A DNA stretch of 58,952 nucleotides, taken from the NCBI GenBank assembly GCA_045596905.1, contig JAZODG010000037.1, forward strand, positions 1 through 58,952, written 5' to 3'. The position numbers and the translations under genes are program-made. The notes below the pieces were generated by a model. It had not been told where the DNA came from. It searched no databases and saw nothing but the letters and a program-made list of their open reading frames with translations. The stretch is from RGIG1681 sp045596905. Its GTDB lineage: Bacteria > Bacillota > Clostridia > Christensenellales > UBA1242. This document shows, in pieces, positions 50,063 to 58,409 of this stretch. The number at the start of each line of letters is the position of its first letter. The first letter of the stretch is position 1.

Positions 50063-50367
50063 GCATTTTACAAATTTTAATGTTTTTTCAATCTTTTATA
50101 AACCCCAAAAATCGACCAAAAACAGGGTGTGATTTTTCGAAATTTTGCCACCACTTTTTTGGTTTTTTCTTAAAATTTTATCTCTTTTGACTGGTTTTTA
50201 ACAAAAACAACGGTCAAAAATCAAAAAACAAGCACCACTTTATTATTATTTTTCGCAAAAAAACAGCTTTATCTTTTTGTGCAATTTGACCATATATTTC
50301 TTAACGCTCTCAAAATACTTTTTATGTCGCAGTGTATAAAGTTTGTATATATTTACTAATGCAAAAT
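50063..50367. other. Non-coding AT-rich region between glm operon and thyX
   Basis: About 300 bases without a credible gene. It contains imperfect inverted repeats, the best at 50187-50216 (TGACTGG...CGGTCA with A/T-rich inner arms), and several related TTTTGAC / GGTC elements near 50111, 50186 and 50211 in both orientations. A ten-codon frame at 50323 has no ribosome site. No riboswitch class is recognised. Confidence 0.5.
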
Positions 50368-50397
50368 TTGACTCAAGTCCGTCTGGTTTATTACAAT
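50368..50397 (+). promoter_or_regulatory. Likely promoter of thyX-folD
   Basis: TTGACT (50368-50373), 18 bases, TACAAT (50392-50397), then GGGGG and ATG at 50428. Confidence 0.55.
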
Positions 50398-50427
50398 ATT
50401 ATTAGTGAAAATTTAGGGGGTGTGTTT

Positions 50428-51768
50428 ATGAAACAAAACGAATCAGGCGCTATCATTTTAAGCGAAACAAAACAGGGAGAAAGAATTGTTTCTTGTGGTG
50501 GAAGAATCTCAACCAGACCAGGAACAGCAATTGAGCTTTATAGAAAAGCTACCGACAAAGCAAAGAATCTCAATCTAGTGTCAAAGGTTGTGTCATCTGG
50601 CCACAAAACAGTTCTTGAACATCATTATTTTAACCTTGCATTCAACAACGTTTCAATTTTTGTTGAACAATATTTAATAGAGTTCAGAATGGCATCATTC
50701 ACAATCAAATCAGGAAGATATGTCAACTTCTCAAACTCTGGATTCAACCTTCCAGAGTCTTTCAGTGATGAACAAAAGAAGATGCTCAAAACACACTACA
50801 AGAAAATGTTTAAAATGTATGACAGATTCGTTGCAGCAGGAATCCCTGTTGAAGACGCAAGATTCATTTTGCCATACGGTTTAAAAACAAATATCTATAT
50901 GAGCGTTAACGCAAGAGAGCTTATTCATATTATATGCTCAATGATATATGGCAGGGGTTCAAAATATGAAGAAATCTACAAACTTGGCTTGAGTCTTAAA
51001 GCACAGTTTGATGAAAGATATCCAAACTTGATTGAAGGCAGCAAAAACCTTTATACAGCTGAACTTGATGAAGTTATCGTAAATAACTTATCCCCAGCAA
51101 ACAAACCAGAATATGTTTCGCACAGTGCAAAACTACTCTCTTATCCAACCGAAGCATATGAATCAATCAATGAGTTTGCAAAAGCAACCGGTTATGAAAA
51201 GTTTGACTTAAAAACAGCATTGAAAGACGACAAACAAGCAAAACTTTTAGAACACTTCAACTTCACTTTCAAAGTTGAAAACTTCTCTCTCATTGTTCTA
51301 AAACACTACACAAGACACAGAATGCAATCACTTGCCACAGCAACCCTTGCAAAAATGGCAACTTCAAATAAATTTATTATCCCTGAAACAATTCTTGCAA
51401 ATGCAGAACTCAAAGCAGACTTTGAAAAATGCATAAGAGAAAACAGAAAGATATACAACAAACTTGTTGCTCAAAACATTGACCCACACTTGCTTGTTTA
51501 TGTTGCTCCACATGCAACAGCAATTGATTTTGTAACAACCGTAAACGCACGTGAAATGTTGCATCTTTGCAACCTTAGAACCTGCACAAGAGCACAATGG
51601 CAAATCCGTTATCTTGTAACCGATATGCTTTCTCTTGTGAAAAAAACAAACCCTGAGTTCTTTAAGGGCTTTGGGCCAAGCTGCTACACTTTTGGCGTAT
51701 GCCCTGAAGGCAGAATGTGCTGTGGCAAACAAGCAGAAATGAAACAAAAATTTGATAATTTGGAGTAA
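50428..51768 (+). CDS. thyX: Tandem-duplicated ThyX-like (flavin-dependent thymidylate synthase) protein
   Basis: A 446-aa protein with two ThyX-like halves; normal ThyX is about 220-250 aa. First half (1-220): VLEHHYFNLAF, then EFRMASFTIKSGRY at 85-98, which keeps the S-x-RY end of the ThyX motif but has EF in place of RH, and NARELIHIICSM. Second half (270-446): LEHFNFTF, RHRMQSLATATLAK at 296-309, which keeps RHR but has T-x-x-K at the other end, and an intact NAREMLHLCNLRTCTRAQWQIR at 373-394. The C-terminus adds CYTFGVCPEGRMCCGK, a possible metal site. The ATG at 50428 has GGGGG about 7 bases upstream. folD, 3 bases downstream, supplies its methylene-folate. Confidence 0.82.
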   Translation: MKQNESGAIILSETKQGERIVSCGGRISTRPGTAIELYRKATDKAKNLNLVSKVVSSGHKTVLEHHYFNLAFNNVSIFVEQYLIEFRMASFTIKSGRYVNFSNSGFNLPESFSDEQKKMLKTHYKKMFKMYDRFVAAGIPVEDARFILPYGLKTNIYMSVNARELIHIICSMIYGRGSKYEEIYKLGLSLKAQFDERYPNLIEGSKNLYTAELDEVIVNNLSPANKPEYVSHSAKLLSYPTEAYESINEFAKATGYEKFDLKTALKDDKQAKLLEHFNFTFKVENFSLIVLKHYTRHRMQSLATATLAKMATSNKFIIPETILANAELKADFEKCIRENRKIYNKLVAQNIDPHLLVYVAPHATAIDFVTTVNAREMLHLCNLRTCTRAQWQIRYLVTDMLSLVKKTNPEFFKGFGPSCYTFGVCPEGRMCCGKQAEMKQKFDNLE

Positions 51769-51771
51769 CCT

Positions 51772-52596
51772 ATGGAAGCAAAAGTTTTAGATGGAAAATC
51801 AACATCAAAAGAAATTGTTGATGAATTAAAAGCAAAGTTTGAAAAAAATCCAACCAACAAAAAACTTGCAATCGTTTCTGTTGGCGATGACTATGGCTCA
51901 GCAGTTTATTGCAATATGAAAAAGAAAAAAGCCGAATATATAGGAATTGGCTGTGAAGTATTCCATTTTGAAGAAGGCGTTTCTCAAGAAGAAGTTGAAA
52001 ACAAAGTTAAAGAGCTTGCTGTCGACAATTCTTTCGCAGGAATCATGATTCAGCACCCACTTCCAAAATATATTGATGAACAAAAATGTTTCAATCTCAT
52101 TCCACCAGAAAAAGACGTTGACGGGCTTTCAGCAACTTCATTTGGACTCATTGCCCAAAGCAGACAATTGTTTGCGCCAGCAACAGCCCTTGGAATAATG
52201 AAACTTTTTGAAAAATATAACATCAATCTTGTTGGCGAAGAAGTTTTGATGATTGGAAAGAGCCAAATCGTTGGTTTGCCACTTTCAGTAATGCTTATGA
52301 AAGCTGGTGCAACTGTTACCGTTGCACACTCAAGAACAAAAAACCTTGCAGGAATGATTAAGAACTATAAAATCGTTATCGTAGCTATTGGCAAAGCAGA
52401 ATTTGTCAAAGCTGAATGGTTTGGAGAAAATCAAATCATTGTTGACGCAGGTTATAACGAAGGCAATGTTGGCGATGTTGACCACCATGCTTATGAAAAA
52501 TCTGAGTATTATACCCCTGTGCCTGGCGGAGTTGGCCCAATGACCATTGCATCACTCATGACACAAACGGCTCAGGCAATCGACTTAATGAAATAA
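51772..52596 (+). CDS. folD: Methylenetetrahydrofolate dehydrogenase/cyclohydrolase
   Basis: A 274-aa bifunctional enzyme interconverting methylene- and formyl-tetrahydrofolate through methenyl-THF. The catalytic Tyr/Lys segment is SAVYCNMKKKKAEYIGI near 43-59. IMIQHPLPKYID and PEKDVDGLSATSFG form the folate pocket. The NADP domain holds MIGKSQIVGLPLSVMLMKAGATVTVAHSRT near 160-190, and TPVPGGVGPMTIASLM near 245 is the family C-terminal signature. GGAG within the end of thyX precedes the ATG, so the genes are coupled. Methylene-THF is the one-carbon donor of ThyX. Confidence 0.94.
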   Translation: MEAKVLDGKSTSKEIVDELKAKFEKNPTNKKLAIVSVGDDYGSAVYCNMKKKKAEYIGIGCEVFHFEEGVSQEEVENKVKELAVDNSFAGIMIQHPLPKYIDEQKCFNLIPPEKDVDGLSATSFGLIAQSRQLFAPATALGIMKLFEKYNINLVGEEVLMIGKSQIVGLPLSVMLMKAGATVTVAHSRTKNLAGMIKNYKIVIVAIGKAEFVKAEWFGENQIIVDAGYNEGNVGDVDHHAYEKSEYYTPVPGGVGPMTIASLMTQTAQAIDLMK

Positions 52597-52599
52597 AAT

Positions 52600-52630
52600 A
52601 AATGAGACACATTTGCTGTCTCATTTTCTT
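52600..52630 (+). terminator. Terminator after folD
   Basis: Stem aatgagaca / tgtctcatt with a 7-base loop and T-rich tail. Confidence 0.8.
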
Positions 52631-52653
52631 TTAATAAATTTCGTTTATGGCTA

Positions 52654-52682
52654 TTGACAGAATCATTATTTTAATTTATAAT
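52654..52682 (+). promoter_or_regulatory. Consensus promoter of the LysR gene
   Basis: TTGACA (52654-52659), 17 bases, TATAAT (52677-52682): a perfect match to the vegetative consensus. Confidence 0.85.
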
Positions 52683-52711
52683 AATTTTATTGTCATTATA
52701 CGGAGAAAAAC

Positions 52712-53599
52712 ATGCAATTTTCAAATATAAATTATAATCTATACAAAAGTTTCTTGGTTGTTTATGAAACCAAAAACATATCACGTGCAGCTGAGATTTT
52801 ATACATTTCACAACCAGCCGTGAGCCACAACATAAAGGAACTTGAAAAACAATTAAACATTCAATTATTTTATAAAAAATCAAACGGAATGAGCGCAACA
52901 AGCGAAGCCGAAATTTTGTATAAATACATTTCAAGTGCTTTCAACTCAATCTGGAAAGGAGAACTCACCATTTCTGACATGGCAGGGCTCAAAACCGGTG
53001 TTGTTAAGGTGGGCATTCCTTCATATCTTGCAGTTTTGTATCTTTCAGAAATTATCACTGAATTTAGAGCAAAATATCCAAACATTAAAATTGAAATTGT
53101 GAGCAAACCGGTTCCAGACCTTATCAATATGCTTCAAACACAAAACATTGATATCGTGATTGACAGCCAACCAATTTCAACCGACAAATCAAAACTTGAA
53201 ATCAAATACTTAAAATCATTTTCACATTGTTTCTTCACAACTGATAAATATTACACAGAAAAGCCATTGGGAATTGACAATATCAATAACCTTCCACTCA
53301 TCATATCTTCTCAAGGCGCTGAAGAAATCAAACTTTTGAAAAACACAGTTATTGGTTTAAAGATTAATCCTATCATTGAATCGTGGACACCTGAATCAAT
53401 GCTTAAACTTGTTCGTGAAGGCAACGGCGTAGGTTTCTGTCAAGAAGAATATATCAAAGAAGAGCTTGCAAACGGAAGCCTTAAAAAACTTAATGTTTTG
53501 TTCACTCTTCCAAAACTTGATATTTATTCTGGATATATTGTTGACACACTTGCTTTTGCTCCTAAAAAATTTGTTGAATTTTTATCTACAAAGAACTAA
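52712..53599 (+). CDS. LysR-family transcriptional regulator
   Basis: A 295-aa LysR regulator. The N-terminal winged helix-turn-helix is YKSFLVVYETKNISRAAEILYISQPAVSHNIKELEKQLN (residues about 10-48). A linker helix leads to the periplasmic-binding-like effector domain from about residue 90 (VKVGIPSYLAVLYLSEIITEFRAKYPNIKIEI). Effector and targets are unknown. LysR genes often regulate a neighbouring divergent gene, but here both flanks run the same way (folD upstream, ROK kinase downstream), each separated by a terminator. CGGAG lies 8 bases before the ATG. Confidence 0.9.
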   Translation: MQFSNINYNLYKSFLVVYETKNISRAAEILYISQPAVSHNIKELEKQLNIQLFYKKSNGMSATSEAEILYKYISSAFNSIWKGELTISDMAGLKTGVVKVGIPSYLAVLYLSEIITEFRAKYPNIKIEIVSKPVPDLINMLQTQNIDIVIDSQPISTDKSKLEIKYLKSFSHCFFTTDKYYTEKPLGIDNINNLPLIISSQGAEEIKLLKNTVIGLKINPIIESWTPESMLKLVREGNGVGFCQEEYIKEELANGSLKKLNVLFTLPKLDIYSGYIVDTLAFAPKKFVEFLSTKN

Positions 53600-53620
53600 T
53601 TTTCATTAGTTCTTTTTTTT
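53590..53620 (+). terminator. Terminator after the LysR gene
   Basis: Stem aagaactaat / attagttctt with loop tttc and eight Ts. Confidence 0.85.
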
Positions 53621-53652
53621 GTTTTCTGCTATCATTATGCTAGGAGAACACA

Positions 53653-54576
53653 ATGAACAACTATTATTATTGTATTGATGTTGGTGGAACCGATATAAAA
53701 GCAGGAATCGTTGATGAATCATACAATATACTCTGCACAACAAAAACACCAACAAATATTTATTTCAAATCAAAATCACTAGCAGACACACTGATTCAAG
53801 TTATAAAAGAACTTGAAAGAGAATCTGGCTTAGACTTTCAAAAAGCAAAAGGACTTGGTATTGGACTTCCTGGACTGGTTGACGACAGTGCCGGAATTGT
53901 AAAGTTTATAAACTGCCTAGAGCTTTCTAACTATAATATTAGAAAAGAGTTTAAATCATTCACAGATGTTCCGTTGCATATTGCAAACGACGCTGAATGT
54001 GCAACAATGGCAGAATATAAAATTGGTGCTGGACAAGGCTATAAAAACATTGCCATGTTAACTCTTGGAACCGGCATTGGAAGTGGACTTATTATTAATG
54101 GCACACCACTTCGTTCATATATGCCATTTGCTTGTGAACTTGGGCACATAAAAATCACTGCAAGTGATGACGAATCATTTGAAAAACTTGCCAGCACAAA
54201 AGCACTGGTTAACCAAACCCGTCAAGCAATGGAGTTTAATCTCAATTCGAAAATGTGGACAAAATATAACCTTGAAACCGTTTGTGGAAAAACTGTTTTT
54301 GAGTTTAAAGACTCTGACGAAACAGCTGCTGCTGTTTTCAAGAACTACATTTCACACCTTGGAACAGGCATCACAAATATATACAACATTTTCACACCTG
54401 AAATAATCATTATCGGTGGTGGCGTTTCAAAACAAGGCAAAGCATTGATTGCCCCACTCACTGAATATATAAACGAAAGAATCTTTACAAGAAACATTAA
54501 CAATAAAGTCAAGATTGTTCCTGCAAAACACCTAAACGACGCAGGAATTTTGGGCGCAAGATGTCTATTTAATTAA
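53653..54576 (+). CDS. ROK-family sugar kinase (glucokinase-like) lacking the zinc motif
   Basis: A 307-aa ROK kinase. The ATP site is YCIDVGGTDIKAGIVD at residues 5-20. GLGIGLPGLVDDSAGIVKF and HIANDAECATMAEYKIGAGQGYKN give the sugar site with Asn/Asp near 116. LTLGTGIGSGLIINGTPLRSY is the phosphate loop 2. CELGHIKI has the conserved E-x-x-GH, but the CxCGxxGC zinc loop that normally follows is deleted: GHIKITASDDES runs straight into FEKLAS. The C-terminus has IIIGGGVSKQG. With pgi 12 bases downstream, phosphorylation of glucose is likely. The missing zinc loop makes specificity uncertain. Confidence 0.85.
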   Translation: MNNYYYCIDVGGTDIKAGIVDESYNILCTTKTPTNIYFKSKSLADTLIQVIKELERESGLDFQKAKGLGIGLPGLVDDSAGIVKFINCLELSNYNIRKEFKSFTDVPLHIANDAECATMAEYKIGAGQGYKNIAMLTLGTGIGSGLIINGTPLRSYMPFACELGHIKITASDDESFEKLASTKALVNQTRQAMEFNLNSKMWTKYNLETVCGKTVFEFKDSDETAAAVFKNYISHLGTGITNIYNIFTPEIIIIGGGVSKQGKALIAPLTEYINERIFTRNINNKVKIVPAKHLNDAGILGARCLFN

Positions 54577-54588
54577 AAGGAGAATAAT

Positions 54589-55848
54589 ATGAAATTAAAT
54601 TTAGAAAACATTACCTTAAAACAAAATGAATTGTATGCAAAGGATTACAGAAAAAAAATCGTTGAAGTTCACAAAAAACTTCAAAACCCAGACCACTCTG
54701 CTGGAACAACTTGGGTTCACTATCCAGAACAATATGACCAAAAAGAATTTGCAAAACTTCAAAAGTTAGCAAAAGAAATTCGCTCAAAAGCAGATGCTCT
54801 TTTGGTTGTTGGCATTGGTGGTTCTTATCTTGGTGCAAAAGCTGGTATTGATATGTTAACACCAAAAAAGAACGGTGTTGAAATTATCTTCTCTGGCATC
54901 ACATTTGACTATAATGACCTTGCAAAAAAACTTGAGTATTTGAAAAACAAAGACGTTTATGTAAACATTGTTTCAAAGTCAGGAACAACCGTTGAAATTC
55001 TTTCAACACTCAACCTTGTTGAAAAGTTCATGAAAAATAAATATAAAAATGACTACAAGTCAAGAATGATTTTCACAACTGACAAAAATAAAGGTTATCT
55101 TCGTCAAAGAGCAAATGCTGAAGGCATTGAAACACTCACCGTTCCAGATGACATGGGTGGAAGATATTCAGTTTTGTCTTCTGTTGGCATGTTGCCATTC
55201 ATGTGTGCAGGTGTTGATATTAAGCAAATTATGGCTGGTGCATTTGATGCATACACACTTTTGAAAAATGAAGAGATTGAAAACAACCCTGCATATCAAT
55301 ACGCTATCTACAGACACCTTCTTAACAAAAAACTTGGCAAAAAAGTTGAAATCTTTGCAACATTCAACTCTAACCTTTCTTCATTTGGTGCATGGCTTCA
55401 ACAATTGTTTGCAGAAAGCGAAGGTAAAGACGGCAAAGGTTTGTTTGTAACTCCATTAACATTCTCAACTGACCTTCACTCTGTTGGTCAATTCATTCAA
55501 CAAGGAACTCCAATTGTTGCTGAAACATTCCTTGATGTGGAAACTCCACTCAAAGACACAAATCTTTCAAGCATTGCTCTTGATTGTCCAATCAAATTCC
55601 TTGACGGAAAGAGCATGAATGAAATCAATCGTGCAGCATTCAATGGAACCCTTCAAGCACACAAAGACGCAAACGTTCCAATCGCAATTATGACTATTGA
55701 CGAAATCAACGAATATAACTTTGGATATCTTGTTTATTTCTTTGAATATGCATGTGGCGCAAGTGGTTATCTTTTGGGCGTTAACCCATTCAACCAACCA
55801 GGCGTTGAACAATATAAAAGTTACATGAAAGAACTTTTGAAAAATTAA
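54589..55848 (+). CDS. pgi: Glucose-6-phosphate isomerase
   Basis: A 419-aa isomerase interconverting glucose 6-phosphate and fructose 6-phosphate. LVVGIGGSYLGAKAGIDML near 81-99 is the first SIS phosphate loop; IVSKSGTTVEILSTLN near 124 the second. DDMGGRYSVLSSVGMLPFMCAG near 185 is the PGI signature. ESEGKDGKGLFVTP near 275 and GTPIVAETFLDVE match the short Gram-positive PGI form; QPGVEQYK at the end carries the C-terminal Lys. AAGGAG lies 6-7 bases before the ATG. The product of the ROK kinase upstream is its substrate, and its own product feeds GlmS. Confidence 0.94.
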   Translation: MKLNLENITLKQNELYAKDYRKKIVEVHKKLQNPDHSAGTTWVHYPEQYDQKEFAKLQKLAKEIRSKADALLVVGIGGSYLGAKAGIDMLTPKKNGVEIIFSGITFDYNDLAKKLEYLKNKDVYVNIVSKSGTTVEILSTLNLVEKFMKNKYKNDYKSRMIFTTDKNKGYLRQRANAEGIETLTVPDDMGGRYSVLSSVGMLPFMCAGVDIKQIMAGAFDAYTLLKNEEIENNPAYQYAIYRHLLNKKLGKKVEIFATFNSNLSSFGAWLQQLFAESEGKDGKGLFVTPLTFSTDLHSVGQFIQQGTPIVAETFLDVETPLKDTNLSSIALDCPIKFLDGKSMNEINRAAFNGTLQAHKDANVPIAIMTIDEINEYNFGYLVYFFEYACGASGYLLGVNPFNQPGVEQYKSYMKELLKN

Positions 55849-55860
55849 TTTTAAGCAATA

Positions 55861-55892
55861 AAAAAATGAACCATTTCTGGTTCATTTTTATT
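55861..55892. terminator. Bidirectional terminator after pgi
   Basis: Stem aaaatgaacca / tggttcatttt with loop tttc and T-runs on both strands. Confidence 0.87.
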
Positions 55893-55902
55893 TTGGCTAA
55901 AA

Positions 55903-56223
55903 TTATTTAACAATGCCAACAAATTGATCCCAAACGCCTGGATAGAACATGAAGATCACGATAAGAGCAATTGCTGCATAGAACAAAATTCTAATAACAA
56001 GGCTCTTGTCAGCAACAAATTCCCAACCAACAACACCAACAACAATAAGTGGAGCCCATGTTTTGATTGCAAGCAATACTTTATAAATAAAGTTTGCAGA
56101 ATCTAAAAATGGCCAAGCTGAGTTGATGCATAAAAGAAGATATGTGAGAATTGTTACAATAGCTGCGATGCAACCGATGCAATCCAAGATTTGTTTTCTA
56201 ACTTCCTTTGAATTATCTACCAT
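55903..56223 (-). CDS. Small membrane protein of unknown function
   Basis: A 106-aa protein with three likely membrane helices: DCIGCIAAIVTILTYLLLCI, then AIKTWAPLIVVGVVGWEF and VIRILFYAAIALIVIFMFYPG. It starts MVDNSKEVRKQI and ends DQFVGIVK. I do not recognise the family. The ATG at 56223 has GGAG about 9 bases upstream and a consensus promoter beyond; the 22 in-frame codons before it overlap that promoter and are not expected to be translated. Monocistronic. Confidence 0.72.
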   Translation of the reverse strand: MVDNSKEVRKQILDCIGCIAAIVTILTYLLLCINSAWPFLDSANFIYKVLLAIKTWAPLIVVGVVGWEFVADKSLVIRILFYAAIALIVIFMFYPGVWDQFVGIVK

Positions 56224-56248
56224 AATTTTTTTCTCCTTTGATACTTTA

Positions 56249-56277
56249 ACTATACAAAAATAAAAAAAGTTTGTCAA
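56249..56277 (-). promoter_or_regulatory. Promoter of the small membrane protein gene
   Basis: On the minus strand TTGACA (56277-56272), 17 bases, TATAGT (56254-56249). Confidence 0.8.
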
Positions 56278-56582
56278 ACTCAAAAACACATAAATTTTAA
56301 ATTTATAACTTTAACATTATTTTTACCCTTGCATAATATATAATAGACTTGGTTAGTCAAGTCTAAACATAATCTACCTTTACTTCTCTTTAATTTATTA
56401 TTTCTCTTTCAGATTCAAAAAAAGCAGAGCAATATTGCCCTGCTTTTTGCATAATAAATTTTCTTCTTCAAAAACTAAGTTTATGAAATCACAATGTTAT
56501 GATAATCTTTATGGTTCCAGCACAAAAAACATTCACAAGAACCTGAACGCTTTTGTTGCTGAAAAGAAAAAGTCATCTTCAA
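56278..56582. other. Intergenic region with an inverted repeat and a terminator
   Basis: About 300 bases. It holds AGACTTG-5 bases-CAAGTCT (56345-56363) without a T-run, the terminator at 56419-56448, and on the minus strand GGTTC..GAACC arms (56515-56547) in the 3' untranslated part of the M49-like gene. A 39-codon frame is listed separately. No RNA family is recognised. Confidence 0.5.
56419..56448 (-). terminator. Terminator distal to the M49-like gene
   Basis: Stem aaaagcag..gcaa / ttgc..ctgctttt with one A/C mismatch. The T-run is longer on the minus strand, so it probably ends the leftward transcript 135 bases after its stop codon. Confidence 0.7.
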
Positions 56583-56602
56583 CTAACAAGCACTTTCATT
56601 AA
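56483..56602 (+). CDS. Possible 39-aa small protein
   Basis: An open frame starting MKSQCYDNLYGSSTKNIH and ending in KHFH, Lys/Ser/Asn-rich, with codon use like the neighbours. There is no ribosome site and no clear promoter, and its end overlaps the 3' end of the opposite M49-like gene. It could equally be chance. Confidence 0.2.
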   Translation: MKSQCYDNLYGSSTKNIHKNLNAFVAEKKKSSSTNKHFH

Positions 56603-58328
56603 GTTCTTTCAAAAGCGCTTGTTCATAGTCTTTTGTCATGAAAAGTTCTGCAAGTGGTTCATCAACATAACCATTAAGTGTTTTGTTGTATGCTCTAATC
56701 ACTTCAGCAATTCTTTCAATATCATCAGACCAAACAAACCATTTTTGAATGTACTCTTCAGCCTTTTTCACATTTCCATCAATTTGAAGTCTAACAACTT
56801 CTGCAAGCATGGTTTTTGTTAATTTTTTGATTTTTTCAAAATCAAAATGCATTTTTGTTTCGGCGTCCAAAACAATAGCACCTTCTGAGAGCATTCTGTT
56901 GCAAATCATAAGAGCTCTTGTTTTATGTGCTTGCTCAAGTGTTGGCTTGCCTTTCATAAATCCACGAAATAGCCCCGTCACCATAATTTGCTTTGCATCA
57001 AACTCTGAAAAATATCCTTCTTGAACAAACTCATCAAGGAATGCATACATACCCATGTCTGCCTTATACTCTTCTAATATTGAGCTATACTTTCCAAGAG
57101 TTTTTGAAGCTGGTCCAAGTGAATGGGTGTTTTCATGACAAATAACAGCCCAGTGGTCAGCTTCTGGATTATAAAATTGACATTGCTCATCGCATATAAG
57201 CTTTTTATAATTTTTCTTTTTACCTGGTTTTCTAACTTGTCTGTGATAAACATTTCTGTTTCCACCACCAATAGTGAATGCCAACTTGTCACTATTTGGC
57301 AAGTTTTGAGCAGTAACAAAGCTTGCTTTATATGCACCTTCATCACCTGTAACAGTGATAAGGTCAACGTCAACAGCAATTTGCTTTACATCTTCTGCTT
57401 TCTTTTTATTTTCATATTCATCTTGATATGGCATATATTTTGCTGAAACATTAACAAGGTCTTTAAGTTTCTTTAACAGCCTTGTTCCTTTTTTGTTTAC
57501 AATACCAACTCTTGCACCCAAGCTATCTTTTGCGTAAACAGTAATGCCTGCATCAGAAAGTCTTTTTGAAAGCTCTTCATTATCAAAAATAGTCTTTGTT
57601 AAGTTTTCTTGATAACACTCTCTTGTGATTGTGAACTCATACTTACATCTTTCAAGCTCTGCCCAAACCTTGTCTGCTCTTGCATCAAGCATTGGATCAG
57701 CTTTCAAGAGAGCTTTGATTTGAAGTTCAAGATATTTGTTAAACTTTTTGTCAGTAGAATATTTTTTAGCTTCTTCAAGTTCTTTTGCAACTTCTTTAAA
57801 CTCTGGGAATGCATCAACAAAATCAGTTGCTTTGAGTTTGTCACCGTCACGTCTCACTATAGTTCTTTGGTTTAAGATTTGCTTAAGTTCTTGAATGTCG
57901 CCGTCATCAAGCATCTTATTTAATATGTTATGAAACTCTTCAACAGAAAGGTCTTCAGGAAAATAGTTTTGACCAAGTGGTCTTTTCACATCTTTCACAA
58001 GAACGGTTTGATTGCCTAGTGTGTCTGGCGAAAAAATAGATTTTTGCGACAAAAACATTCTCTTTGTTCTTTCAGCTTTTTCACTGCCACTTTCAATCTC
58101 TTTATTCAAAAACTCTAAAAGCTCTAGGTTATGAGCATTTTCAAGTTGAAGCTGAATCTTATCAATAATCTTTGCTGCTCTTGTTAAATGCAACAGCACT
58201 AGCTTGTCTGCTGCTGACAATTTTTTAACTTCTCTGCTATCTGGCTTCAAAAGCTCCAATTTTCTATAATGTGTTCTTGAAGTTCTTTTGCGAAGCTCAG
58301 CCAAACTCATATTATACTTAAATTCCAT
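56583..58328 (-). CDS. M49-like (dipeptidyl peptidase III-type) zinc peptidase
   Basis: A 581-aa protein, cytoplasmic by lack of a signal. The zinc motif is VICHENTHSLGP near residue 397, reading HEXXH, with the third ligand in LEEYKADMGMY about 25 residues later (EE..AD). This pairing matches the M49 group, in which human-type members have HELLGH and bacterial members often have the HExxH-x-LGP form. The N-terminal 350 residues are mostly helical and contain no other recognised domain. It may be an aminodipeptidase. The ATG at 58328 is chosen because AAGGAG lies 6 bases upstream; the ATG at 58334 abuts that site. Confidence 0.7.
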   Translation of the reverse strand: MEFKYNMSLAELRKRTSRTHYRKLELLKPDSREVKKLSAADKLVLLHLTRAAKIIDKIQLQLENAHNLELLEFLNKEIESGSEKAERTKRMFLSQKSIFSPDTLGNQTVLVKDVKRPLGQNYFPEDLSVEEFHNILNKMLDDGDIQELKQILNQRTIVRRDGDKLKATDFVDAFPEFKEVAKELEEAKKYSTDKKFNKYLELQIKALLKADPMLDARADKVWAELERCKYEFTITRECYQENLTKTIFDNEELSKRLSDAGITVYAKDSLGARVGIVNKKGTRLLKKLKDLVNVSAKYMPYQDEYENKKKAEDVKQIAVDVDLITVTGDEGAYKASFVTAQNLPNSDKLAFTIGGGNRNVYHRQVRKPGKKKNYKKLICDEQCQFYNPEADHWAVICHENTHSLGPASKTLGKYSSILEEYKADMGMYAFLDEFVQEGYFSEFDAKQIMVTGLFRGFMKGKPTLEQAHKTRALMICNRMLSEGAIVLDAETKMHFDFEKIKKLTKTMLAEVVRLQIDGNVKKAEEYIQKWFVWSDDIERIAEVIRAYNKTLNGYVDEPLAELFMTKDYEQALLKELNESAC

Positions 58329-58409
58329 AAACATCTCCTTGAACCTATTTTATTATAATTTTATTCAAAACACAAAGATATTTTTCACAAAAAAAAGAAA
58401 TACAATCGC

